A stretch of DNA of 64,000 nucleotides, from positions 38,926 to 102,925 of the forward strand of contig CAYPAW010000060.1 in assembly GCA_964408795.1 (NCBI GenBank), in the 5' to 3' direction. The translations under genes were made by a program, and so were the position numbers. The number at the start of each line of letters is the position of its first letter. Positions within the stretch are counted from its first letter, which is position 1. Shown here in pieces: positions 44,662 to 53,171 of this stretch. The notes below the pieces were generated by a model that was not told the DNA's origin, did not search any database, and saw only the letters and a program-made list of their open reading frames with translations. The stretch comes from JABMQB01 sp964408795. Its GTDB lineage: Bacteria; Bacteroidota; Bacteroidia; Bacteroidales; Prolixibacteraceae.

Positions 44662-46797
44662 TCAGAAGCTTAGAAAGAGACCGATAAAAATCATTCGTTT
44701 AAGGTCCCGTTTTACCGGAATCAGGGTGTAGTTCCCCTGGGCATCGGCCAGGCTGGACGGCCGGTAATTTAACACCGAATCATTACCAAGAAGGTTGGTG
44801 ACCGAACAGTAAAGAACGGAATATTGATTGCCGATGTAAAAGACATGGCTCAGGTTGAGGCTTAAGTCGGAGTACGCTTTGGTTTTTCCGTCCATAAATT
44901 CAGGAGTTTCGGGTTTGTCGTAGGGACGTCCTCCGGTAGCCGTGAAGGAAAAACCCACCTGGGTGCTAATTTTGCTTATCCAATATTTTCCTACAACGGA
45001 GAAAGTATGGTTTGAAATAAAGCCGGGAGTTACTTTCTCCGGATAGTACTCGTATTTCCTTTTTGTGTCAATGTAGGAATAGGTTATCCAGTAGTCGAAT
45101 CCCCGGATACTTTCCCGGTCTCGCCAGAAAATATCGATTCCTCCGGCATACCCGTTTCCGGTGTTTTGCATATTCACCGGCAACCCGTAATCACCCAATT
45201 CATATGTTATCAGGTTGCTATACGTTTTATAATACACTTCCCCCCTGAACAAACGGGAACGCACATCGCCCCACTGATAACTCAGGATATAATGGAGTGA
45301 CTTCTCAAATCCAAGGGCTGTCCGGAGTTTCAGATAATTGGGCTGGGGTGTCTGGTGATACAACCCGAAAGCCCCGGAAAGCTGACTTTCCTCGCCGGTT
45401 TTCAGAGCCATTGCAAAACGCGGTGCGAAATTCCACTTGTTGATTACCGATGAATACTCTGAACGTATTCCCGGGCGAATAGCTAACTTCTTGCTGAATT
45501 TTACTTCACTTTCCACAAAAGCACCCACCAGGTGGTCGGTGAAACAGGTGCTGTAACGATTGCCCTGATATTCGGCATACTCCTGATTATAAGTACGAAA
45601 CGTTTCATTCATTCCCCAGGTTAACTTAACTCCTTCCGAAAGGTCGTGAACAACCGAAATTCGTGATTCCACATGAAGTTCGCGGGTGTCAATTTTATCT
45701 TCACCAAGTCCGGTAAAGTTGTTCTGATAGGTTGATGAAACGCCGATTTTATAACATGATTTCTCGGAAAAACAATCCCGGTAAGAAAGGTTCGAATAAG
45801 CGGTTCCCCCGCTGTTTTTTATCTGGAGCAAACTGCCGGGTTGTCCATCGGGGACATTGTATGCCAGGTCGCCCCAGTCGGCCGTAAGGTATCCTTTGAC
45901 CATGCCGTTTGATTTGGTCTTGTAACGGTATACCGCGGTGGCGCTGATTGATTCAACCGGTTGCTGCCAGTCTACAGAACTGTTGAATATCTTATCGTAG
46001 ACTCCAAGGTTCATATAGCCGCCGGAAAGACTCAAGGAAGCATTTTTCCACCGTTTGGTCCGGTTTAGTTCCCCGCCAATGGTCATCAGGGACAAACCGG
46101 TCACATCTTCGGGAGCCAGGTCGTTCGAATCGAGAATTAGAACCGACGACAGAGCCTGCCCGTATTGGGCGGAATAGCCGCCGGAACTGAACATCACACC
46201 GCTGAACAGGGAAGGGGCAAACCGCCCCCGGGTAGCCACATCGGGTGTTTTTGAATAATACGGTTTTGCTGCTGCCAATCCATCAATATAGGTACGGGTT
46301 TCATAGGCATCGCCGCCCCGAACCAGCAACCGGCCGTCATCGGTAGCGGCCTGCGTACCGGGCATGGTCCGCATGGCAGCCATAACATCGCCATTGGCGC
46401 TGGCTGTGGTATAGATATCCAGCGGCTCCATAATCGATGCCCGCGTTTCATCAGCAGCCGCAAAACTGCCGGCTGTAATGGTCACTGCATCCAGCGCATT
46501 GACACTCTCTTCCATGATGATCGTTACCTCTATGGATCCTTCCGGATAAACCTCCTTATGCCAGGATTTGTACCCGATAAAGGTAGCCGTAAGTAACTGT
46601 TTCCCGCTTTCTGAAGTCGTAAAGCTGAAATATCCGAGCGAATCGGAACTGGCTCCGTCGTATGTGCCTTCAAGAAATAGATTGGTCCCGGGAATTGGTT
46701 GCCCGGCTTTCGTAACAACCTTCCCGTGAATAATTCCCTGTGCATGCACAAACAGGGTGAGAGAGAGCAGACAAAAAAATAAAACAATTGTTTTCAT
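44662..46797 (-). CDS. TonB-dependent receptor with carboxypeptidase-regulatory-like domain
   Basis: A 711-residue outer-membrane receptor. After the signal peptide (ending LFVHAQ) comes a CarboxypepD_reg-like domain (GIIHGKVVTKAGQPIPGTNLFLEGTYDGASSDSLGYFSF), a plug with LLVRGGDAYETRTYIDG, and a beta-barrel ending in a terminal aromatic strand (MIFIGLFLSF). No SusD-like partner gene is adjacent, so a non-SusCD ligand such as a metal chelate or peptide is more likely than a long glycan (inference). It heads the receptor-TPR-LytS-LytTR unit. Confidence 0.9.
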   Translation of the reverse strand: MKTIVLFFCLLSLTLFVHAQGIIHGKVVTKAGQPIPGTNLFLEGTYDGASSDSLGYFSFTTSESGKQLLTATFIGYKSWHKEVYPEGSIEVTIIMEESVNALDAVTITAGSFAAADETRASIMEPLDIYTTASANGDVMAAMRTMPGTQAATDDGRLLVRGGDAYETRTYIDGLAAAKPYYSKTPDVATRGRFAPSLFSGVMFSSGGYSAQYGQALSSVLILDSNDLAPEDVTGLSLMTIGGELNRTKRWKNASLSLSGGYMNLGVYDKIFNSSVDWQQPVESISATAVYRYKTKSNGMVKGYLTADWGDLAYNVPDGQPGSLLQIKNSGGTAYSNLSYRDCFSEKSCYKIGVSSTYQNNFTGLGEDKIDTRELHVESRISVVHDLSEGVKLTWGMNETFRTYNQEYAEYQGNRYSTCFTDHLVGAFVESEVKFSKKLAIRPGIRSEYSSVINKWNFAPRFAMALKTGEESQLSGAFGLYHQTPQPNYLKLRTALGFEKSLHYILSYQWGDVRSRLFRGEVYYKTYSNLITYELGDYGLPVNMQNTGNGYAGGIDIFWRDRESIRGFDYWITYSYIDTKRKYEYYPEKVTPGFISNHTFSVVGKYWISKISTQVGFSFTATGGRPYDKPETPEFMDGKTKAYSDLSLNLSHVFYIGNQYSVLYCSVTNLLGNDSVLNYRPSSLADAQGNYTLIPVKRDLKRMIFIGLFLSF

Positions 46798-46806
46798 GGT
46801 TTTGTA

Positions 46807-46856
46807 ATGTCAGAATTAGGGCATTCAATTCACTGCAGAATGGAATTTTCTGACAT
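46807..46856. promoter_or_regulatory. Inverted repeat before the TonB receptor gene
   Basis: ATGTCAGAA (46807-46815) and TTCTGACAT (46848-46856) are perfect 9-bp arms, and inside them CATTC (46822-46826) pairs with GAATG (46838-46842). It sits 10-59 bp before the receptor ATG. It may be an mRNA leader hairpin or an operator for the co-encoded LytTR regulator. Confidence 0.5.
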
Positions 46857-47200
46857 AAAAATGGTTGGATCGGGTGTCATGGGAAAAAGTTTTTTACCCA
46901 ATTGTTGAAAAGCCGGGACAAAACGATTTCCCCTTCGAATCGTTATGGCAACGAAAAGGAAATGGATTCAAACGCCGATACTCAGGATCGGAAAAAACAG
47001 GTTTCGATTCAACGATATGTTATCCTATGGTTTTGTTCCGGTGCTGGGTATCTTTTCTATGCCTGAACTTTGAATGGAGAAGGAGCTTCGAAGAGGGTTG
47101 CATTTTTCCTCAGGATGAATAAAAAACATGCTTGTTTTCTCTTCAGGAAAGCGCAAAAGGGAAACGAGAAAATCACAAAAAACAGGGGGCGTAAAGGAAT

Positions 47201-47226
47201 AAAAAAGGCCCGATATTGATCGGACC
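47201..47226 (-). terminator. Terminator of the RRM-csp transcript
   Basis: On the minus strand GGTCCGAT pairs with ATCGGGCC (one wobble; plus-strand arms 47207-47214 and 47219-47226) and a six-base U-run follows. It lies 10 bp after the cold shock gene stop. Confidence 0.75.
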
Positions 47227-47235
47227 TCTGTTGTT

Positions 47236-47424
47236 CTATTCTACATTGACGGCGATTGTACCTTTATCGCCCTCGCGTGTTTCATATTCTACTTCCTGCC
47301 CCTCATTCAAACCGAGGGTGGGATTTTTTAAACCGGTGCGATGAACAAAGATATCTTCCCCGGTTTCTGATACAATAAAACCATATCCTTTGATTTTATC
47401 ATACCATTTTATTTTTCCTTTCAT
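47236..47424 (-). CDS. Cold shock domain protein
   Basis: A 62-residue RNA-binding protein with the cold shock fold: KGKIKWYDKIKGYGFIVSE (RNP1) and GEDIFVHRTGL (RNP2), ending GTIAVNVE. It probably acts as an RNA chaperone. It follows the RRM gene by 10 bp, so the two RNA-binding proteins share a transcript. Confidence 0.93.
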   Translation of the reverse strand: MKGKIKWYDKIKGYGFIVSETGEDIFVHRTGLKNPTLGLNEGQEVEYETREGDKGTIAVNVE

Positions 47425-47434
47425 GATAAAGGGT

Positions 47435-47707
47435 TTAAGAACGGTTAAAATTTCTTCTGTTTTCCGATCTTTCGCGGGCTTTGTTTACCACAATATTCCT
47501 ACCCTCAAATTCCGTGTTGTTTAATTCATCGATTGATTTCCTGGCCTCATCGTCATCAGGCATTTCAACAAAACCGAAGCCTTTGCTTCTCCCGGAGAAC
47601 TTGTCGCTAATAATTTTTACGGATTCTACCTCTCCGTAAGCTTCAAAAATTTTTCTTAAATCTTCTTCTTCAATTTTAAAAGGAAGATTTCCAACGTAAA
47701 TGTTCAT
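47435..47707 (-). CDS. RRM-type RNA-binding protein
   Basis: A 90-residue single RRM protein. RNP2 is NIYVGNL and RNP1 is SKGFGFVEM; the C-terminus is a basic RERSENRRNFNRS tail. Such proteins are abundant in Bacteroidota and are thought to act as global RNA chaperones in place of Hfq. The gene has a long, structured leader (see 47708-47937). Confidence 0.94.
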   Translation of the reverse strand: MNIYVGNLPFKIEEEDLRKIFEAYGEVESVKIISDKFSGRSKGFGFVEMPDDDEARKSIDELNNTEFEGRNIVVNKARERSENRRNFNRS

Positions 47708-48075
47708 TTTTTAATGTTTTAATAATTTCAAAATAACTGCATAAGCAGTTGTAAAACAGTACTTAGTATTTATTTACGAAAATTTTCGGTGGCAGTACTT
47801 TACTTATTTCAGCGTTCCTGTAGATAGATTATGGTATCGAGAGGAAATGTTCTGCACGTCTTCAAAGTTCAAATAAATTCTAATTCCTTAACACTTGAGC
47901 AAGATACTCATTTTTTATATAAATCTGTACAAAGGTAATTTTATTTATTAGTTTATAAACAATTAAAGCCGGTAAAGTGAGGATTTTTTTTATTTGAAGA
48001 GAAATAATTTAAACATATGGCATAAAGAATTGTTTTCAAATATAGAATATATGTAAATTTTAAAAAGTAAGAAAA
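47708..48075 (-). promoter_or_regulatory. Leader and promoter of the RRM-csp unit
   Basis: On the minus strand TACCTTTG (plus 47930-47937) matches TAnnTTTG, with TTG at plus 47960-47962 about 22 bp upstream. This predicts an untranslated leader of about 215 nt before the RRM start. It contains a hairpin AACTGC-ATAA-GCAGTT (47735-47750) and AGTACT palindromes. Long leaders are usual for cold shock genes. The rest of this 368-bp spacer, toward the peroxiredoxin, shows no clear plus-strand promoter. Confidence 0.5.
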
Positions 48076-48804
48076 ATGGAAGAAAAGAAAGAATTAAAAG
48101 AGCAGGAAGTTATTTCCATGCCCAGGATTGGTGATCCTGCGCCTGCCTTTAAAGCGGTAACCACACAGGGTGAGATTAATTTTCCCCAGGATTACAAAGG
48201 AGATTGGGTGATTTTGTTCAGCCATCCGGCCGATTTTACTCCGGTATGTACCTCTGAGTTCATGACATTTGCGTCCATGCAGGAACGCTTTGAAAAGGCA
48301 AACTGTAAGTTGATAGGTTTATCCATTGATGGGTTATACAGCCATATAGCTTGGCTTCGGACCATCAAGGAAAAGATTGAGTACAAAGGGATGAAAAACA
48401 TCGAAGTAACCTTTCCGCTGATTGAAGATATCAAGATGGATGTGGCCAAAAAATACGGCATGATTCAGCCCAATGAGGATTCAACCAAAGCAGTGAGGGC
48501 CGTATTCTTTATTGATCCCAAAGGGATTATTCGTACGATCATTTACTATCCGTTAAGCCTGGGCAGGAATTTTGAGGAGTTGTACCGTGTCGTTGTTGCC
48601 TTGCAGACAGCCGATGAATTCAACGTTGCAACACCTGCAGACTGGCAACCGGGGGATGATGTCATCGTTCCCACAGCCGGGTCTTGTGGTACAGCCAAAG
48701 AACGTATGGAATCAGCCGATGAAGAGGTGACATGTTACGACTGGTTTTTCTGCACCAGGAAACTGGATAAAGACAAGGTTCTTGGGAAAATACTTAAGAA
48801 ATAG
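48076..48804 (+). CDS. Peroxiredoxin, Prx6/archaeal type with C-terminal cysteines
   Basis: Reduces hydrogen peroxide and alkyl hydroperoxides. The peroxidatic Cys58 is in HPADFTPVCTSEF. The 242-residue length and C-terminal extension with further cysteines (GSCGTAKERM, VTCYDWFFCTRKL) match the decameric archaeal/Prx6-like group, where the extension provides resolving cysteines. Consistent with an oxygen-wary organism. The gene is monocistronic and ends at a bidirectional hairpin. Confidence 0.93.
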   Translation: MEEKKELKEQEVISMPRIGDPAPAFKAVTTQGEINFPQDYKGDWVILFSHPADFTPVCTSEFMTFASMQERFEKANCKLIGLSIDGLYSHIAWLRTIKEKIEYKGMKNIEVTFPLIEDIKMDVAKKYGMIQPNEDSTKAVRAVFFIDPKGIIRTIIYYPLSLGRNFEELYRVVVALQTADEFNVATPADWQPGDDVIVPTAGSCGTAKERMESADEEVTCYDWFFCTRKLDKDKVLGKILKK

Positions 48805-48823
48805 TACAACACAGATTCAAAAG

Positions 48824-48850
48824 AAAAGGGCCGTCATAGGGCCCTTTTTT
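48824..48850. terminator. Bidirectional terminator
   Basis: AAAAGGGCC (48824-48832) pairs with GGCCCTTTT (48840-48848), followed by more T. It lies between the convergent peroxiredoxin and SDR genes and overlaps the very end of the SDR gene. Confidence 0.8.
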
Positions 48851-49632
48851 TATGACAAGCGATTTTTTTCATGAATCTTACGTACCAGGGAAGGGAAGAT
48901 TCTGCGGGGAAAGAACCGGTATAAACGGGCGATAATTTGGTTGAAAACACCGGGAATTGCCAGGGTTTTTCCTTTCATGAGGGCGCGGTATCCAACCCGG
49001 GCTACCTGTTCGACACGGGATATATTCCATCGGATTTGTGGTTCTTTGTTTCCGGTTGTTTGCTGAAAATTGGTATGGATCATGCCTGGGCAAAGCACGG
49101 TTACGGTAACTCCAGTATGCCTGGTTTCATTGGCCAGGGCTTCCCCCAGGTATAGGAGATATGCCTTGGAAGCTGCATAAACCGACATGACAGGAGCCGG
49201 CTGAAAAGCAGCCAGGGAAGAAACAAACAGAATGCGCCCCCACCGGGCTTCGATCATCTCCGGTAAAAACAGCCGGGTGAGCTGGCTGGTTGTTACAACG
49301 GACAGACCCACAAGGTTTGTAATGGCTTCGAATGAAACGGCTGAAAAGAGTCCGAAAATTCCAAATCCGGCATTGTTGATCAGCACATCAACGGAAAAAC
49401 CCCGGCTTTTGATGTTCTCATAGACGATTTGCGCCGATCCCGGGATGCTTAAATCCTGATGGATTATCCAGGAAACCTGACCCGATACCTGAACAATCTC
49501 TTGTTGTACCGTTTCCAGGTTTTTCCGGTCTTTATCCACAAGGATCAGGTCATAGGATTTCTGACTGAAGAGCAAGGCAAAAGCCCGTCCCAGTCCGCTG
49601 GCTGCCCCGGTAATTAAACAGGTTCGACTCAT
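48850..49632 (-). CDS. Classical SDR family oxidoreductase
   Basis: A 260-residue NAD(P)-dependent oxidoreductase with TGAASGLGRAFALLF (cofactor motif), DVLINNAGFG, the catalytic serine in ILFVSSLAAF and the YxxxK pair in SVYAASKAYLLYL. The basic C-terminal tail (RLYRFFPRRIFPSLVRKIHEKNR) resembles the membrane-associated DltE/YqjQ-like group acting on lipids. Substrate unknown. The upstream spacer carries the MITE-like element. Confidence 0.85.
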   Translation of the reverse strand: MSRTCLITGAASGLGRAFALLFSQKSYDLILVDKDRKNLETVQQEIVQVSGQVSWIIHQDLSIPGSAQIVYENIKSRGFSVDVLINNAGFGIFGLFSAVSFEAITNLVGLSVVTTSQLTRLFLPEMIEARWGRILFVSSLAAFQPAPVMSVYAASKAYLLYLGEALANETRHTGVTVTVLCPGMIHTNFQQTTGNKEPQIRWNISRVEQVARVGYRALMKGKTLAIPGVFNQIIARLYRFFPRRIFPSLVRKIHEKNRLS

Positions 49633-49656
49633 GGCATGGATCGGAATAGTTTCGCT

Positions 49657-49803
49657 AATAACCCGAATAATTCATGAATTATTCCTGTCTCCGACAGCGA
49701 CTAAGATTCAGTAAACCTTTCTTCCAACGTTTAACTTCATCTAAGTCGGGGTTAACCTGAGCGTTATTCATATTTTTTACAATTTATGAATAGCTCAGGC
49801 TAA
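49657..49803 (-). mobile_element. MITE-like element or IS remnant (inverted repeat copy 1)
   Basis: About 147 bp. On the minus strand it begins TTAGCCTGAGCTATTCATAA; the other end, read inward, is ATAACCCGAATAATTCATGA, matching in about 16 of 23 positions over the terminal segments, like diverged terminal inverted repeats. 109 bp of it (49695-49803) match 63892-64000 in inverse orientation with 7 mismatches. Inside are a hairpin (49753-49803), a 30-codon minus-strand frame starting MNNAQVNPDLDEVKRW that soon stops, and a perfect 20-bp palindrome at 49665-49684. The family is not recognised. Confidence 0.65.
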
Positions 49804-49847
49804 GATATGGAAATATTTGAATGAGCAGAAATGAACAGAAGATAACG

Positions 49848-49878
49848 TTGCAAATTTCGTAAAAAGCCATTAGTTTTG
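49848..49878 (+). promoter_or_regulatory. Candidate promoter for the GH26 gene
   Basis: TTG at 49848-49850 and TAGTTTTG at 49871-49878 (spacer 20 bp) fit the Bacteroidota pattern, 26 bp before the ATG. Confidence 0.55.
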
Positions 49879-49904
49879 GTTAAAATCAGAAAAAAACAGG
49901 ACAG

Positions 49905-51032
49905 ATGAAATTTTTCGGGGGTATTTGCATGGTTGCCATTTTGTTATCTTGTTCCGGGGAGACTCCGGACGGGAAAGGGCCGATAGACCCAAAGGCAACC
50001 AGGGAAACGGTTGCTTTGTTTAGAAACCTAAAACGATTATCCAAGAACCATACCCTTTTTGCGCATCAGAATGCCACTCTCTACGGGCATGGATGGAGTG
50101 GTGACGAAAACCGTTCGGACGTAAAATCGGTCTGCGGCTCCCATCCTGCAGTGATTGGCGCGGATTTCGGAGGATTTTCCGGAAGATCCCGCGAAGCCAT
50201 CGAAGCGGCCATGGAAGAACTCCGGGAAAATGTAGTCCATACCTATAACCGGGGAGGTCTTACCACTATAGCCTGGCATTTTTCCAATCCGGTTTCCGGA
50301 GGGGGGTTTTACTGGCGCGACAGCATCTCAGAACCTGCTGTGAAACATATCATACCTGGGGGCAAAGCTCATGATCATTACAAAGAAATCCTGACTACGA
50401 TTGCAACATGGGCGAACAGCATCCGGGGTGCCGATGGAACATTGGCCCCAGTGATCTTCAGGCCCTACCATGAATTTGACGGGGGTTGGTTCTGGTGGGG
50501 AGCTCCCCATTGCTCCAAAGAAGAGTTCATAACCCTTTGGAGATTTACCGTTTCCTATTTACGCGACAGCCTGGAGGTGCATAATTTCCTGTATGCCTTT
50601 TCCCCGGACAACCGTTTTAATACGGAGGAAGAGTACCTGGAACGCTATCCCGGCAATGAATGGGTTGATCTGGTGGGAGTCGATAATTACGGCGATCTGG
50701 GCCGCGATGGCTATAACCTTGAAGCTGCCTCAAAGAAACTGAAAATCGTTTCTGATTATGCCCTGAAAACCGGTAAACTGGCAGCTTTTACGGAAACAGG
50801 CCTCGAATCGATATCCGATAGCACCTGGTTTACCAAAACGCTTTTGAAAGTGATGAAAGAGGGAGATAAACAGCTGGCCTATGTGTTGGTATGGCGAAAC
50901 GATATCCACAGCCCAACCCATTATTACGCTCCTTTTCCGGGACATAAAAGCGTACCGGATTTTCTGAGATTTTACAACGATCCCTATACTCTGTTTGAAG
51001 ACGACCTGGATGATCTCTATGCATGGGAATGA
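49905..51032 (+). CDS. Glycoside hydrolase family 26 lipoprotein (beta-mannanase-like)
   Basis: A 375-residue cell-surface or periplasmic lipoprotein: the signal ends in a lipobox (VAILLSC). GH26 blocks are HQNATLYGHGW, TTIAWHFSNPVSGG, the acid/base Glu in FRPYHEFDGGWFWWG and the nucleophile Glu in AAFTETGLESI, plus WVDLVGVDNYGD. Endo-beta-1,4-mannanase is the likeliest activity; GH26 also contains exo-mannanases and xylanases. It has its own promoter and no adjacent sugar transporter. Confidence 0.92.
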   Translation: MKFFGGICMVAILLSCSGETPDGKGPIDPKATRETVALFRNLKRLSKNHTLFAHQNATLYGHGWSGDENRSDVKSVCGSHPAVIGADFGGFSGRSREAIEAAMEELRENVVHTYNRGGLTTIAWHFSNPVSGGGFYWRDSISEPAVKHIIPGGKAHDHYKEILTTIATWANSIRGADGTLAPVIFRPYHEFDGGWFWWGAPHCSKEEFITLWRFTVSYLRDSLEVHNFLYAFSPDNRFNTEEEYLERYPGNEWVDLVGVDNYGDLGRDGYNLEAASKKLKIVSDYALKTGKLAAFTETGLESISDSTWFTKTLLKVMKEGDKQLAYVLVWRNDIHSPTHYYAPFPGHKSVPDFLRFYNDPYTLFEDDLDDLYAWE

Positions 51033-51115
51033 AACACCTACGACTGGTAACAGAGAATCAACCCCTCAGACGATTTATGCTGAAGGATAATTCAATGCAC
51101 TGACGTTTCGTGGCG

Positions 51116-52138
51116 TTACAGATTAAATTGCATTAAAAGAAAACCAACCAGATACCCAACCAGGATGTTGATGATTTTTACTTTCACAAAATCTTTTCTG
51201 GATTCTGCCAGTAGGGGCAACATTCCATGTCCGTCCTGAACAATCGAATTGGCAAGCAGAATACTGAATGGCAACAAGTTTTTTGAAAACAGGGTTACAA
51301 ACATCAAATGGGGTCCTGACTCGGGGATGATACCCATAAGAACCGCCATAAGCAGAATCACATGGTGATTATTTTGCAAAAGGTTGCTTAAAGCAAGATT
51401 CGTTTCCACAAAATACAACACGACAAAGGCACCCCATGTCCACAGGAAAATGCGAAACAAGTGCTTCTTCAGAATATGGTGGTACAAATGTTCCTTTAAG
51501 AAATGATCGGGAACGGTGAAAAAAACAAAAAGCAAAAACAGAATTCCCAGGGTGAAGGTTATTCTTTTCCAGTTCCACGCTGCCGGTCCCAGAACTCCCA
51601 GTAAAATCAGAATACCGAGAAGCAGGGTGAGTAGAAGCAGAAGAGATCTTTCAAAGGTGATGCTTTTCAGCTGCGGAAGAATATGGCTCTTGTTATAGCA
51701 ATGGCAGATATCTTCCCGGTGTACTTCAAAACCATGCATCCGGGCCAGTGGTTTTTTACGTTCGAAAAGATGGATCAGCCAGCCGGTCAGTATAGCTATT
51801 GCCAGCAATATTCCATTCAACAGAAAGGTTTTCCCGGGAAACAGAGAAAACATTACAAAGGCTTCATCTCCCGAGGTAGCGATCATGGTTGCTACAAGAC
51901 CTGCCAGTCCCATCATCCGGTGAGTGTATAACGAAACAACCGTAAACGCACCCAAACAGCCGGGCATAATGCCTAAAAGAGCTGCCATGACAATCTGCAT
52001 GAAAGGCGATTTTTGTAATCTTTCCGCCCAGATGTTTCGGCTCTGAACGTTGATGTATTCAATAACAATCATCATAAACATGACAAAAGCTGTTATCATC
52101 AGCGTTTGCTTGAGCGTGGATAGGAAAATCTCTGTCAT
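51116..52138 (-). CDS. Putative 10-TM metal exporter (ArsP_2 / manganese-exporter-like)
   Basis: A 340-residue membrane protein with about ten helices in two pseudo-repeats. The paired blocks AALLGIMPGCLGAFTVVSLYTH with IATSGDEAFVMF and MAVLMGIIPESGPHLMFVTLF with SIVQDGHGMLPLLAES are the hallmark of the family named putative 10TM heavy-metal exporter or putative manganese transporter. A His/Cys-containing cytoplasmic linker (HREDICHCYNKSH) may bind metal. The FNR-like regulator gene lies 20 bp upstream on the same strand. Confidence 0.82.
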   Translation of the reverse strand: MTEIFLSTLKQTLMITAFVMFMMIVIEYINVQSRNIWAERLQKSPFMQIVMAALLGIMPGCLGAFTVVSLYTHRMMGLAGLVATMIATSGDEAFVMFSLFPGKTFLLNGILLAIAILTGWLIHLFERKKPLARMHGFEVHREDICHCYNKSHILPQLKSITFERSLLLLLTLLLGILILLGVLGPAAWNWKRITFTLGILFLLFVFFTVPDHFLKEHLYHHILKKHLFRIFLWTWGAFVVLYFVETNLALSNLLQNNHHVILLMAVLMGIIPESGPHLMFVTLFSKNLLPFSILLANSIVQDGHGMLPLLAESRKDFVKVKIINILVGYLVGFLLMQFNL

Positions 52139-52158
52139 ACCCTATGGTTCTTTGCGTT

Positions 52159-52854
52159 TTATCCTGTCTTACTGATTTGTTTAAGAAGGCTTAAATTCTT
52201 TATTTTTACCGTTTTTCCATTCAATCCGACAATATTCTCATGCTTCAACGCCGAAAGTACACGGGTGACGCTTTCGCGGGTACTGCCGATTAAATCAGCC
52301 AGTTCACTTTTCGTGATCGGAAAAATAAAGGTATCGCTATTAAAAATTTGTTCTGAGAAAAACAGCAGCGCTTCGGCCAATCTTCCGGGAACCTGCTTTT
52401 GGGTTTGGTTCACAAATTTATCAAAACAATACAACCCGTCTTCACATATCGATATCAGCACCTGATAACAAAAGGTAGGATTGCTGGTAAGCAACTCCTT
52501 GAATGCATGTATGTTAATGAAGCAAATGGTACAAGGGGTTATCGCCGTGGCTGAATAAGAATTGTTGTTGTATTTTAATTTGGATGCAATTCTCAAAAAA
52601 GCCGGCCCTTTTACGATCTTGAGTATTTGTTCTTTTTTATTGGGCCCGGTCATGTGCTCTTTTACAATCCCCTTTTTTACGAAAATGATGTATGAAGCCG
52701 GAGAGTCTTGTTTAAAAATCATCTCATTTTTTTGAAAACCTACCTGGGATGAGTTCCTGCTTATTATTTCCAGCTCGGAATTACTCAGAACCGATACGGC
52801 ACATGATTTTTCACTGCACTCTTTGCATTGGTTTATTTCTATGATCTGTTTCAT
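52159..52854 (-). CDS. Crp/Fnr family regulator with N-terminal cysteine cluster
   Basis: A 231-residue regulator: cyclic-nucleotide-binding-like sensor domain (about 25-145) and a C-terminal helix-turn-helix with ELADLIGSTRESVTRVLSAL. The N-terminus has Cys10, Cys13 and Cys18 (CKECSEKSC), and Cys108/Cys111 lie in the sensor domain (TPCTIC). FNR uses three N-terminal cysteines plus one internal to hold an oxygen-sensitive [4Fe-4S] cluster, so redox sensing is a reasonable inference, though the spacing (Cx2Cx4C) is not identical. It is divergent from the Mrp-Mbx operon. Confidence 0.9.
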   Translation of the reverse strand: MKQIIEINQCKECSEKSCAVSVLSNSELEIISRNSSQVGFQKNEMIFKQDSPASYIIFVKKGIVKEHMTGPNKKEQILKIVKGPAFLRIASKLKYNNNSYSATAITPCTICFINIHAFKELLTSNPTFCYQVLISICEDGLYCFDKFVNQTQKQVPGRLAEALLFFSEQIFNSDTFIFPITKSELADLIGSTRESVTRVLSALKHENIVGLNGKTVKIKNLSLLKQISKTG

Positions 52855-53107
52855 CTATGTGAAATGGTCTGGTTCTTCAGGGTATCAGATGCCTGCCTGT
52901 TCGGATTTGCTCCGCTGAGTGCGCCTTCGCGTAGCCGCTACGGCAGAGCAATGAGCTATGCAAAACCAAAGCAGAAAGGGTACTACCATAATGCTGATCC
53001 TTTTTGGTTGTGGCATGATTTGTTATGATCAATTTATCCTTTAAAAAGGATTAACCCTGTTTATTTATCACAATTGAACAATATACAATAACCTGTTTTA
53101 TGGAAAA

Positions 53108-53164
53108 TATATCACAAAAAATATGACTTTATATCACGTTAAAGATAATGAAAGTATATCATTA
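53108..53164. promoter_or_regulatory. Operator-like repeats before the Mrp-Mbx operon
   Basis: Three direct repeats TATATCA(C/T) start at 53108, 53130 and 53155, about two helical turns apart. The third overlaps a perfect inverted repeat TAATGA-N7-TCATTA (53146-53164), a shape suited to a dimeric Crp/Fnr protein. The divergent FNR-like regulator is the natural candidate. Confidence 0.5.
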
Positions 53165-53171
53165 AACCATA

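Larger units (their letters stand above)
46798..47235. other. Intergenic region upstream of the TonB receptor gene
   Basis: A 438-bp non-coding stretch. Apart from the inverted repeat at 46807-46856 and the csp terminator at 47201-47226 nothing is recognised. An 85-codon plus-strand frame (46865-47122) has no supporting features. Confidence 0.45.

Noticed and set aside
46865..47122. 85-codon plus-strand frame upstream of the TonB receptor
   Set aside because: No homology pattern, and its residue mix is not protein-like.
52828..53028. 66-codon plus-strand frame at the FNR-like gene start
   Set aside because: Lies over the regulator start and a palindromic spacer; no motif.
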